Positions 22,817 to 33,720 of a stretch of 64,000 nt of DNA are shown piece after piece. Position 1 is the first letter of the stretch, and each line of letters opens with the position of its first letter. Under the pieces are notes generated by a model that saw nothing but the letters and a program-made list of their open reading frames with translations, did not search any database and had not been told where the DNA came from. Source of the DNA: Aldrovandia affinis (lineage: Eukaryota > Chordata > Actinopteri > Notacanthiformes > Halosauridae); the NCBI GenBank assembly GCA_029706075.1, contig JAINUG010000179.1, positions 186,001 through 250,000 of the forward strand, written 5' to 3'. The position numbers and the translations under genes were made by a program.

Positions 22817-23540
22817 TAATTGCCAAAGTAAAGGAAATACTTGAAGAGTGAAGAGGTCTGGCAGCTCTACATTTTACATTTACATTTTAGCCATTTAGTA
22901 GACGCTCTTATCCAGAGCGACTTACACAGTTTACATTTCTTTACATATAATCCATTTATACAGCTGGATATTTTACTGAAGCAATTCTGGTTAAGTACCT
23001 TGCTCAAGGGTACAACAGCAGTGGCCCCACCTGGGGATTGAACCTGCAACCTCTGAGTTACACACCCCAAATTATGGTGTGGGGTGCATTTTCCTGGTAT
23101 GGTCCTCTCAACCCCTTAGAGGGAAAGGCAAACACCAATAAATACAAAGTGATCACCTTCATACTATGCTGAAGCATTTATATTCTGATGGGAGTGTTTT
23201 CTTCCAGGATGACAATGCCCCATTCACAGGGCACGAGTGGTCACTGAATGGTTTGATGAGCATGAAAATGATGTAAACCATATGCCATGGCCTTCTCAGT
23301 CACCGGATCTCAACTCAATTAGACACTTATGGGAGATTCTAGAGTGGCGCCTGAGAAAGCGCTTTTCACCGCCATCAACAAAACACCAAATTATGGATTT
23401 TTTCATAGAAAAATAATGTTTCATCCTCAAATAGAGTTCCAAAAACTTGTAGAATCTATGCCAAGATCAAAGCTGCCTTGTATTAGCAAAATGCCCTATT
23501 AAGACACTATGTTGTACATGTTAAATGTTGTAAATTATTA
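22817..23540 (+). mobile_element. Tc1-like deletion derivative, split by a SINE
   Basis: Starts with ATTGCCAAAGTAAAGGAAAT, the terminal inverted repeat of a common fish Tc1 family. It is interrupted by a SINE (22868-23062) and resumes at ATGGTGTGGGGTGCATTTTC. It then encodes pieces of the transposase: 'MVWGAFSWYGPLNPL', '[11 protein letters not shown]' (frame-shifted form of F.QDDNAP.H), '[12 protein letters not shown]'-like (by nucleotide resemblance) and 'EFQKLVESMPRSK'. The N-terminal half of the transposase is absent and the right terminus is not recognisable. Frame shifts are present throughout, so it is dead. The same TIR-to-ATGGTGTGGGG joint occurs at 57412-57480. Confidence 0.78.
22868..23062 (-). 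mobile_element. tRNA-derived SINE, family B
   Basis: On the minus strand the head carries GTTGCAGGTTCAATCCCCAG (B box) and continues 'GTACCCTTGAGCAAGGTAC', 'TAACCAGAATTGCTTCAGTA' and the tail 'AAGTCGCTCTGGATAAGAG' CGTCTACTAAATGGC plus AAATGTAAATG. The extreme 5' part of the tRNA-like head is missing compared with the copy at 29164-29343. It interrupts the Tc1 derivative, so it is the younger insertion. Confidence 0.85.
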
Positions 23541-23990
23541 TTGAAAAGCAATATATAATGATAATTATTAAAAGAACAGGCTCAACTTCTATGGTTTTTC
23601 TCAATTTCTAAGACACTTTTAATGAAACTGGGGCCCACAGAGGTAGAGGGGCCCAGAGAGGAAAATGGGACCATAGAGAAAGAGGGGGCCATAGAGGGGT
23701 TGGATGCATGGTGGTGGAGTAGCTCAAAGGGGAAGACAAAGAGATCATTTTTCAAATTAAATTTGTGCCACAGTTATTGACCAATGCTAATCATGGCCTT
23801 CCCATGAGAGAAGGTGGACAGTGGGTCCAGCCCAATCTCAGCAGATCAAATGTGACCTCAATAGTAAGACTATTCCCACACTGTATTTCAGTGTTACTGC
23901 ACCGTATACAGTACAATGTACTATGTGTAAATATGTTTTTCTGTCAAAGCCCTCCATGTGACCATCATAACAGCACAGTTTTTACAAATT
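23541..23990. other. Non-genic spacer
   Basis: Includes a purine-rich stretch at about 23630-23720 with repeated GGGCCCA/GGACCATAGAG phrases, and otherwise nothing recognisable. Confidence 0.45.
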
Positions 23991-23994
23991 TGCT

Positions 23995-24640
23995 GTATTT
24001 GTAGAACTCAAAGCCATGCTGGTGGCAGAGGTAAAGTTGAGAGATCCAGACAGCAGTCATCCGAGACCACTACATGTTCATAACAGCAGTCAACAGTGTG
24101 AGTTTGGCCACCCAGGTCCTCGGGTCCTGAGAAGACACAAAGTGAGAATGAAACAACTTCACAAGGTCCATTCCAAAGAAACAATGACAGAGTGAAGGAG
24201 AAAAGACTCCACCATGTGCAGGTAAAGGTTTGTCACTGTAATGCCTTTTCTCACATTAGAACAATGCATTGCATGCAGCTAGAACAACTTCCCAATGTAT
24301 TTACTTAATGTATACATAAGTACTTTGTATTTTTCTAAATAATGAAGCTTGAAGCAAACGCAACAGCCCATACATTCATCCTGATGCAATTTCTCCCTCC
24401 GTACTCTCCGTTTCTCAATCCTATTAAGGTGTAAAGTTTATGACTGCCACTCACATGATCAGGTGCCCCTCCTAGATGCAATGAATGCTGCATGTCTGGG
24501 AATCACTACAGAGGGCTGTCAAGCACGGATGCGCCAGCAAGGTAGATTTTCTCCTTTGCTGCGTTGTGAGGGAAAACACAGAGTGATCTAAAAGAAAACA
24601 CGTGGCCTGATCGACAAGAACGAATGGACTAAACGTGGTG
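23995..24640 (+). pseudogene. IS630-like (Tc1/mariner-type DDE_3) transposase relic
   Basis: The left part (about 24003-24230) reads, across frames, 'IRDHYMFITAVN', 'RRHKVRMKQLHKV' and 'GPFQRNNDRVKEKRLHHVQ'. This matches the HTH plus linker of a fish IS630/Tc1-like transposase group (R..KVRMKQLYKVPF.RN..RVK.LR..YVQ). After about 150 bp of non-matching DNA (perhaps an intron or an insertion), 24389-24430 encodes 'FLPPYSPFLNPI', the classic DDE_3 C-terminal motif, followed by 'DAMNAACLGI' and 'ENTWPDRQER'-like sequence. The DDE core containing the first two catalytic Asp residues is not found. It may correspond to what repeat libraries call TcMar-ISRm11, but I cannot confirm that name here. Confidence 0.68.
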
Positions 24641-24649
24641 CGTACAGCG

Positions 24650-25815
24650 TTTGTGTGGTGATTTGTTAGCTTGAATGTGTTTTATTTTTATTCCCTGTAC
24701 CTACATACAGAAACATTGAATTTGTAAAGAACTAAGTGGAAGAAAAAGTCAAATAAAGCCTTTTGTTTCTGGATTTTGTTGCTCTTGAGTGAAATTATTT
24801 CTGCATTGGTCATTTTTTTAGAATCATTTTAGGAAAAAAGAATACTATATGTATTAATATGCTTACTTGCCTTTTATGGTACACATTATAGCCTACGTAT
24901 AGTGTCAACAAATGGCACAGACATATTAAGGAGGGTTAAGCATGTTTGAACATTTTGATTGTTGTAGTTAGTATTCATTGAGCCATTGTCTAATAATTGA
25001 TTAAAATAACTTGTCATTGAATAACAAGTTGTATGTTTTGATGGAGGTAGTTGATTTTGTGTCATGATTTTTGCTACGTATTTAATTTTAGCCAATGCTA
25101 ATGAAATGTGTCATTTTGGCCAGTATGTTTCAGTTTGAGGCTGCATGCTAACATGCAAAAATAAATGATAAAAACTCATTCAAATGTGCTCAAGAAATCA
25201 AGAAACACATTTGGAAAGAAAACTATAAATATCAACAATTGGTTGCTCCCTGGATCTGTAAAATATTGAGAAAGGAGAGGCTTTATGGAATCTGATCATT
25301 GGATTCCTCAAATGTGTGTGCAGCAAGCGGAGTGCTTTAGATGTGGCATAATGGCAAATACACACCAATCTTATAAATGCTACATGTTCGGCCCTAATTT
25401 ATGCAATAATGTTTGTGTGTTGTGTGTGCCTGTGTGAGAGAAAAAGAGTACGATTTAGAGCAAGTGAGCACGAGTACTTTTTAGAGTTAACACATATATG
25501 AGCTAATAAGGGTGTCAGACAAAATAAGCAATGGAATATTAATATTGACCGCAACCATGCGCAAGAGACAGATTGATTTGCTCAACTGATGTTAATTGCT
25601 TTTGTCTGTCTGCAAAGTGTTATTGGCATCGCCTTTCCACTTCCCTCACAACACACGGCTTTCTATGGCCGGTTGTCTGCTCCTTCAAAGAGAGATTGAA
25701 AAAGTTAATCAAAAGTCAAGTCAAAAAACTCAAATTCAAACTTTTATTCTGCCACTTACAAAAATGGCAGTTTTACAGCAACTTGACACATTTTGTTTGC
25801 AAAAGAGCTTGAAAG
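24650..25815. other. Non-genic AT-rich stretch
   Basis: No gene recognised. The overlapping plus-strand frames at 25573-25853 have no domain and share sequence in two frames, which marks them as chance. Confidence 0.5.
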
Positions 25816-25819
25816 GCCT

Positions 25820-26300
25820 GGTCTGTCCTAAAGCAGGACTCCCGGGGTGTTAGCTGATCTCCAATGGCCAGTCAACGTGCAGCCCTCTCTAATATTGCTC
25901 TCCCAGTGTTTGCACGGTGAGGCCGCAGCCGTCGCGGTGACCCTGCCATCGTTCCCCGGAGGTCTCACAACGTCGTTATCACTCTTTATTGCCGACGCCT
26001 TCTTTGACCACTCAGTGCCAAACAGCCATGCCGATAAAAATAGATTCCCCCTTACCTTCCTTTTGGTGGTTTTAGTTTTAATTACCAACACCTAACGGGG
26101 CCTGGCATCTTCATCCCACTGTTTTTGGCTAATTAAAGTGAGGAGAGAGTTTATTAAAGGGACAGCAGGCTTTCTTGTCTGTTATTAAAGGGGCAGGGGA
26201 AATATGATTTGAATTGAACGGAGGAGAAGACTGCCCTGAGACCATTGAGGGGTGAGAGAGGAGGTGAGGGAAGAGGTGGTGGTGGAGAGGGGGAAGGAAG
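25820..26300. promoter_or_regulatory. Candidate conserved non-coding block
   Basis: This block is richer in G+C and CpG than its surroundings and then contains homeodomain-type cores (GGCTAATTAAAG near 26127, TTTTAATTACC near 26073). Open frames occur on both strands but have no domain. Such a mixture of a GC-rich patch and TAATTA cores in a gene-poor region is typical of vertebrate developmental enhancers, but this is inference from composition only. Confidence 0.3.
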
Positions 26301-29163
26301 GGAAGGGGGACACACTGGGTCTGCACCACCCTCAGGTTTCAGTCAGGCTAACTTTTCAGAAGCAATAGCAAAGTGAAGCCTCAAGAGCCCCAAAATGGGT
26401 GCGTCTATGTCATCAGTGACACACCGATGTGAACCGATGCTTTGCTAGAGAGAAAAGTATTTTCACGGGTTCACCAGAGACAGCAATTGGCAGCCCATGG
26501 CAGCATCCATTGTGGCGATCCTGAAGACTCGCTGTCCCATCGTTGCATGTCAGGAACTGCATGTTGGAGGCAGAACCCCTATGTTCACAAATCCCTCAGG
26601 CAGCCAAGCTCAGCTCTCCTATATCCTTCAGTCAGAAATGGATTAACAGCATGAGAACATGGATAAACAGAAATGGATTGTGCTCTTATCTCACTGAGGA
26701 AGGCAGTATGCTGAAACATTTGAATCTTTTAGCCTCGTCTTAAATTTTTAAAAAGTGGAATGAGGATCGCCTACCAATATAACCTGAGAACATTTCACAT
26801 CTTTTATCTTTTAGACTGATTTTTGTCTATCTACAAGTAAGAGCCACAGCAATTCCAGTACAAACCAAAGTAAATAACAGTAGAAGCTACCTTGGAGGTG
26901 ATGTAATCTTTGTTTGGATGCTCTGATCTCACAGGACCTGAAGAAGCAGGTTTAAACAACCGCTCTAATTAAGTCTTACTGGAAATAATCAATGGCTGAG
27001 ATTTTATTAGAGACGCGGGAATAATCTGCAATCCACACTATATTACCATGAGGACTCAACCTTTAAACATCACGGCTACCCTATCACCCACCTTATTCTA
27101 ATGAACTAGATTCTGAGGGGGCCTTAGGAACACACAAAATTAATAAATCTTCAGTTTAATAATAAAGCTGATAAATTAACAATAAAGCAGAAGGAGGAAG
27201 GTTAAGGACCAAACGTCCTTGGAGCTGGCAAAGCGGGTAATCCTTGTGACCTGATTTATATTCAAAACAACCAATCGCAAGCAAGCATTTCCCCACACAG
27301 TTCTAGGAAGCTTTTGGCCTCAATGGTAACTTATCTCCCTGATCTGCAGCAAGGATCTCAATTAATGGAATTAAAGTAAGACTATGGCCAAATAAAAATA
27401 AGAAAACAGAAGTTTACACACAATTAATATCTTAATTTGTCATGTTTTATGCCTGTTAAAATAAACTGATCATATTAAATGCCCTCTTGAAAGACCGCAG
27501 GTTAAAAACAAGCGGAATAAGAGTAAATACTAGAGTGTGTGCATTTGGACTGATATCAAACAGATCGATATTCTGTTTGGTACCCAGACAAAACCCCAGT
27601 TACCCAGACAAAACTGCAGTTACCAGTGGTTGTACGAATGGCCCTATAAAATATCTCACTGCTTAGGATGGGACAGGTGCACACTGAAATGGACAGCTGG
27701 GAAACAAACAACCAGTTCTATATTCAGCGAGATGGCCCAGTGGCCAGACTTCACCGTCCATCACCAGTCAATGAAAGTAAGGAGAGAGTGACAGTCGACA
27801 TGTCGCATTGTGCAGATTAATTGAGCCAACTTCTGTGTCAGTAGGCTTTTTCTCCATTACACCTTCTGCTAAGAATGCACGGCAGAGACTGTAAACAAAG
27901 CTAACTCTGAATAAATGTGTCCATCAGCCCACTGAAAAAAGACTATAGTGGCTGGGAGGATGGCTTGGTGGATATGGATGTGGGTTTCCCACTCAACAGT
28001 ACCTGGGCGAGGGATGTGCAATGGCCCAGGAGTCCTATCCATGCATTTCCACCAGAAAAAGATTCAGGCATACAGCCATATTCCCAAAATGCAACACAAG
28101 TATCTCACACACATAAAAATGGTTGTGGTGGACAAGGGCCACGACATTTACACAATTACTTCTACAACCTAGCCTTAATCAAGTGACAATTTACTTGCAT
28201 AAACAAATTATTCACATTTGAAACAGCCATTTTGTATTTAACTATAACCTTTCAGGAACACATCTGTGGTTATTCCAGCTATCATCAGGTAGAAGAGAAC
28301 TTGATGAGTCAGGGTCAGAGAAGCATTGCTTGGCCCTGAGTAATTAGTCACATCTAACATGGAGCATGATTTTCATATTGATATTATATTGGGGCATGAA
28401 GTTGAAAAAGAACTAGATGCTTGGTTGGACATTCTAAAGAAAATCACCTTAATATTGCTTTATAACTTCCTGGTAAGGCAAACCAAATACTTTACGTGGG
28501 TTTTCCCCTCATGGCTTTAGGAAAAAACATTTTTGTGCTTGACTATTGTTATTTTATATTAATTTTACAATCATAAACATAAATGCATCAGTAAGTGTAC
28601 TAATAATATTGTAATTGTAATAATATTCATTTAAAATGTATTCATATAAATTAAGCGCATAGAATGTACAGCACAGGGTTTAAGTAAGGTATGATGATTT
28701 GGCTTGATCTCTTTGTTCAGTAGTAGGTTCCTTCTCTTCACTGCATTAAGGTTTCATTCAAGAATAAAATAAAACTTCCCTACCGCTTAACCCTTCTCAC
28801 ATTATACTCGAGTCCCTTTGCCTACAGACAAACCTGCCAGCTTTACATTCTACCGCCTGACCCCAATTGAGCCCAGCTTTCTTCAGCAGAGTGACAATCT
28901 TAACTCGTCTGTTAGTGTCCTCTCCCACAATGTAATTGGCTACAATGGCAGCCTTTCATCTTCAGGCACAGCCTTGAATTCACCAGTAGGCGTATTAACA
29001 GTGACTGACTGGATGTGTGCCTGGTATGTCCAACTATGAACACTATGCCTGGAGTTCCTTTTCAAACGCTTATTCGATATTTCGCACAAACTTCAAGCTT
29101 GAATTAGATACAGTATGTTAAATGATAATCGTGAAGGTGATTTCTTTGATAAGACAAATTGTT
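26301..29163. other. Non-genic stretch
   Basis: No gene recognised. A short imperfect tandem duplication of 'TACCCAGACAAAAC' lies at about 27581-27614. Two overlapping plus-strand frames near 27917-28186 translate the same DNA in different frames and have no domain. Confidence 0.5.
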
Positions 29164-29343
29164 AGTGACTTACACAGTTTACATTTATTTTACATACAAT
29201 CCATTTGTACAGCTGGATATTTACTGAAGCAATTCAGATTAAGTACCTTGCTTAAGGGTACAACGGCAGTGCCCCCACCTGGGAATTTAACCTGCAACCT
29301 CTGAGTTGCAAGCCCAGTTCCCTAACCATTATACTACTCTGCC
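29164..29343 (-). mobile_element. tRNA-derived SINE, family B
   Basis: Minus-strand start TCGGCAGAGTAGTATAATGG then GGTTAGGGAACTGGGCTTG, CAGAGGTTGCAGGTTAAATTC (diverged B box) and the family body 'TTGTACCCTTAAGCAAGGTA', 'AATTGCTTCAGTAAATATCC', ending AACTGTGTAAGTC. The conserved 3' tail seen in the 22868 copy is cut short here. It shows the tRNA-like 5' head missing from that copy. Confidence 0.83.
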
Positions 29344-29879
29344 GAAATTAGATAATATATAACATTTTATACCATCATTTTCTCATAGTCATTTGTTTTT
29401 CCTCTGCTATTATTATGTAAAGCGAAGTGTACATTCTAACCCAGCATTCATCAATTAAGAAAAGCGGACCCCTCGCATTTAAACACAGTTCAGAATTCAT
29501 GATGTCAACTCTTTTTTTGGCTTTTATAAAACATTAAAACAATTTAAAAAAAAATAAATTGTGTTTAGTGACACATCAGGATTCATAAGATTCAGCATGT
29601 AATGGTACATCAATGACAATAATTTAGCAATGCACCGGGTGTGAACGTGAAATGAACACTCCATAGACGCATATTTGCACCTGTACTGAAAATACATATC
29701 TCCAATTAGCACCCCTTTTCATTCATTTCAGACTGAACAAGCAACTATGCACAATCGTAGCGTTAAAGTGGATTATTAAAGGATAAATCACCATTTCAAA
29801 ATGCTCATTTCATCTTGAGTAAGGACTTTTCCCCCATTACACCGAGGGAAGGCTGTAAAGGTCAGGGACCCTAAAGCCT

Positions 29880-30610
29880 TGTCGGTGATTTGCCGTTGAC
29901 CGTTTATTGAAGCTGGCTGAGGCCGAGAGCGCAGGCGTAATGCGGGGAGGCCGAGGTGAATTGATTGCCTGTAGACATGTTAAACACGACCCCGCCAGGG
30001 CATCGGTCCCGAGCCCAGCGAGCCGCACACGCCTCGCTCCCAACAATCAGCCGAGGCGGGTCTTTAATAAAATCCTGGAGGCCTCTGGGACTTCCCGCCC
30101 AGGGACGCGTTCTCCCACCCAGAAATAATAAAAAAACTCACGGCCGGCGGAGATTTACGGCACGTTGTCGTGGCAGGCATCCGAGAGCCCCTAACCTTCG
30201 CCAAGCCCTTTAAACAAATGCCGGCCCCGCCAGCTGCTCTCCCATCTAATTGTTAACAAGAGCGGCGGACACGCCTCGGCCATTGTTTGACGCGGGGCGG
30301 ACGGGAGAGCTTTAGTTAGAGTGCCCGGGCCGCTGTTTGGCTTGGCGCGCGGAGGTACCAGCTTGCTGCACTGGGGCTGCTGGGGGGATAATTATGATTG
30401 GGGGAGGGTCTGTTCGAAGGGCTCATGCTCAATCTGTCTGCGTGTGTCCCCTCTTTCGAAGGGGAGCTCCCCTTGATTAGCTGCGCTCTCGGGTGCGCAA
30501 GGGGGGCCGTCCCCGCTCCATCAGAGGGGTCTCAGCTGTCCGTGTGTGGCGATGAATTACACGCGGCGAGGAGGTGTTGACAGGAGCAGCTGGACATCAG
30601 AGAGTGAGGA
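29880..30610. promoter_or_regulatory. CpG-rich island without an identified gene
   Basis: By hand count there are about 40 or more CpG dinucleotides in the 480 bp from 29881 to 30360, in a window that is otherwise CpG-poor and AT-rich. The GC-rich character fades by about 30610. It contains AACAATCAGCC, CATCTAATTGTTAACAAGAG and TTTAATAAAATCC-type blocks. Short open frames on both strands have no recognisable domain. In vertebrates, unmethylated islands like this usually mark promoters or Polycomb-regulated developmental loci. A host promoter or a conserved enhancer are both possible, and the sequence does not decide between them. Confidence 0.5.
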
Positions 30611-30790
30611 AAGGGAGGAGGAGATTCATTGAGAACTCACCAGGATGGAGGGTGAACATGCCATCTGCTGGAGGCAGGGGGAACTGCAGCTCAACTCTTG
30701 CTTTGGGAAGTAAGGTCACCCAGTGATAGTGTAGTGTAGTAATCTAGAAGTAGTGTTTGGCCAACCTGGTTTTGTCTCTGGATTATACAT

Positions 30791-30821
<31 letters not shown>

Positions 30822-32690
30822 CTGTTACATGAGGTGAATACAAGGTGAATTTAATTCTGTTCCATTGCATATAGTCTTATATGCATACAGCAAGGGTATT
30901 TTCCCTCCCCTTATCAAAATTGGTTTATTGCCATATCTACACATTACAAAGCTAAATTAGATATAGTATTTAATTCTTATTTTAAAATGTGACAAATGGG
31001 AAAATGTAATTCTATAATACATAAACCAATACCATTGAATATGGAGAAATATTACGCTTTTGTACATTCCTAAATCCAGCAAAGACGAATATCCATTTTG
31101 TTGGTGTCTGTTCATGAAAATGCTTCTGTTTGTGTGAATTTGTGTTTGTGATACTGCTGTATGAAAGGTTTTGTCAGAGGACTGCTCCTTAATACTTTTC
31201 CCTGTTAAAATGTCAGCATTTTCCCTAGGAGATACCCTGAGAATCTGCCTGCCCATGCATTTGATCTGCTGTTAATGGCTCCATGGAGCCTCCATAGACA
31301 GCTTTAAAATACAGCAATGTCTGGCCACACTTAAATACACACCCCTCCATTTCTCCGAAAGATCTGCTTTGCGTAATGTAGCCTAAATCCTGATTGAGAA
31401 TAATTATTTATAGTAATAGCCACACATATGCATATTCACAGACACACACACACACTCGCACACACACAAGTCCATATGTGAGAGTTACTGTTAACTGTAC
31501 ATTATTTCCATGGGAAATGAATTCTGGAGGAGACACATTAGTGGATTTAATGGTAAAGTGAGCCGTTGATTTTTCTTCTGCCCTGAGGTCAAGGGAAGGT
31601 CTATTGGTGCGATTTCACCATCCATTGTATTAATGAGTTGCCTCAAGGTGCAAATGATATTTTAATAGGTGTTACTTAACTCAAGTAGTCCTAACACATG
31701 AAATCCCACACATTCAAAAAAATTATTCACCTGCTTGTTAGAGTAAGTAATTACCATGTGTGCAGACTTGAGCTGATATTAATAAAGTGCCAGCTATCAT
31801 CAATATGGGATTTAATTAAATAAGCTTTTTATCAACATACTGTTTAGGAATGGTTTTTTCCATTCTCTTGTAATGGACAACTTCTCTCCAAATTATTTGT
31901 TTTTTTCTGCAACTAAATAATTTTACTCATATTCATATCAGAAAATTAAACCAGGCCCAAATAATTCCCTGGGCTGATTTCAAAGCCTGCTTAATTCATA
32001 GCACACTCCCCTTTCATTTCCCACTTCCTTTTAATTTATTTCTAATTTGTTGCTTCCCTTTTATTCGTTTTTTTGTAGAGACATGTTGTAAAAATGTCAA
32101 CATCTCTATACAAACTCTCCAAATTAATGGCTGTAAAATACAAGAAAATACCACTTTAGAATTCACTATAGTACAGGACAAAGCCATTTTCCCGGGCACT
32201 AAAATGCAGGGCTGGCCGTTCAATTTATTCCTTGTTTAGTAGGCTCTCCCGTATAGGGCAAACAACTTACAATGCTTACAGTTTAAATTGGCATTCTGAT
32301 CAAAATATATAATTTGATATGATTGATCCATTACATTCATGAGTGAAAAATTATGCCTCAAAGAGCCTTTATGTCAGGGCTGAGCCTTCCTCTCTCCTGA
32401 TGATGACATAACTGGAGCTGAAGCCACTTCAAACACTTTTTCTGTAAAACAATGCAGAGAGATGGAAAGTTATCGGTATAAATCTGTTTTCCTTCACATG
32501 CAAGTCTCTGAATGCTTAAAGACACCAAACAGGTTGTACATAGCATTTTCAGAGTGTATTAAATGGTGCCCTGGAATGGTGAAATATTTGGTCATCTGAA
32601 ACACTGTCAGCATGAACTTGTTTGGGGGCAGTCCTTGCTACAGCATATTTACATTAAAAAATGACTTTGCTACTTTGCTACATAGCTAAG
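30611..32690. other. Non-genic stretch with CNE-like sequence
   Basis: Contains (AC)n(AT)n at 30788-30821 and (CA)n-like repeats at 31440-31468. Segments at about 31500-31690 and 31760-31840 have the non-repetitive, TAAT-containing texture of conserved non-coding DNA (for example GGGATTTAATTAAATAAGC). No gene recognised. Confidence 0.4.
30788..30821. repeat. (AC)n(AT)n microsatellite
   Basis: An uninterrupted run of alternating AC followed by AT dinucleotides. Confidence 0.9.
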
Positions 32691-32693
32691 TGT

Positions 32694-32850
32694 TTCTGTG
32701 TGGTTCAGTAGGTAGAGTATGTCAGTGACAACACTTAAGTTGTGGATTCCATTCCTATTGGGACCACATATACTGAAAAATGTATGCGTTCACTACTGTA
32801 TGGCGCTTTGGAAAGAAGTGTCTGCTAAATGGCATATGTTATGTTATGTT
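32694..32850 (+). mobile_element. tRNA-derived SINE, family A (diverged)
   Basis: TTCTGTGTGGTTCAGTAGGTAG (A-box region), GTGGATTCCATTCCTATTGG (decayed B box), CACATATACTGAAAAATGTA, then 'GGCGCTTTGGAAAGAAGTG' TCTGCTAAATGGCATA and a (TATGT)n tail. It aligns along its full length with 43143-43318 but has many more substitutions, so it is an older copy. Confidence 0.8.
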
Positions 32851-33229
32851 AGCTGTATTGTTGCATTGAATTTGCCACAATGATGCAAACTTTCATCTTT
32901 AAAATGAATTAATCTTGAAAACCAAGATTAAGATTACAATGTATGGCAGTATATTATCATGTAACTGTATCAACTGGTGTTTGTTGAAGTATGTCATAGA
33001 TTTCAGATATTGTTCATCAACTGTAACTTTGTGCATTTCCACACAATACACTGAAAAATAAGTACAAACCATTTCCTACAGTCATCAGAGCTAAGGAGTG
33101 CTTCTAGACATTAAACATATTTAATGAAAAAGCCTGGTAAAATACTATCATACTCCATACACAGTTTTTTTAATAAGGGTGGCTATATGAGCAATGGAAG
33201 TCCAGGGATTGTGTTTGGTTGGATTCAAG
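32851..33229. other. Non-genic spacer
   Basis: AT-rich with nothing recognised. Confidence 0.45.
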
Positions 33230-33420
33230 AATACATACATCATTTACATACATCACCCTGGAATGGTATTGCATCCCTCCAATAGAGTTCCAGAAACATG
33301 TAGAATCTATGCCAAGGTGCATCGAAGCTGTTCTGGTGGCTCGTGGTGGCCCAACACTCTATTAAAAGGCTTTATGTTGGTGTTTCCTTTATTTTGGCAA
33401 CTCCCTGTACATATACTGTA
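33230..33420 (+). mobile_element. Tc1-like element, 3' end
   Basis: Encodes the C-terminus of a fish Tc1 transposase in an intermittent frame: 'EFQKHVESMP' and 'EAVLVARGGPTLY', followed by the stop and TTGGTGTTTCCTTTATTTTG at about 33376-33400, the right terminal inverted repeat. The complementary left TIR type (TGCCAAAATAAAGGAA) is seen at 57412. All upstream transposase sequence is missing. Confidence 0.8.
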
Positions 33421-33481
33421 TATAACATTACATTTTATGTCCTTTTATTTGCCCCCATTACCATTAATTATTAAAGTCATT

Positions 33482-33720
33482 TATTATTTTTGTTGTCCTT
33501 CCTACTTGTCACTAACCATTACCACAACGCCTAATATCCTCATTAACTATGGTTATTTTAGTCCTGTTTAGATCTATGAGATTAGTTTGATGTACATAAT
33601 TAGAACTGCACTTATCAGTTGTGTGACATTCTTGGCCGAAATCCTATCCTGAAAACTACTTTATGGGCCTAGTTATTACTATTTTACCAATTACCTGTCT
33701 GTTGTACCATTTATCCACTT
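33482..33720 (+). repeat. Diverged duplicate block, copy 1
   Basis: This block aligns with 36262-36480. Shared phrases in the same order are TTGTTGTC..TCC, CATTACCAC..CGCCTAATATCC, CATTAA, ATTTTA...CCTGTTTAG, TTTGATG.ACA, CTTATCA and GGGCCTA...TTATTA. Identity looks like about 70-75% with a few indels. It has no coding frame that both copies share and matches no element I know. It may be an old repeat or a duplicated conserved element. Confidence 0.6.

Noticed and set aside
27917-28186. Paired plus-strand frames, and a loose similarity to 37726-37750 (GATGTGCAATGG)
   Set aside because: The shared phrase is too short and the translations have no domain.
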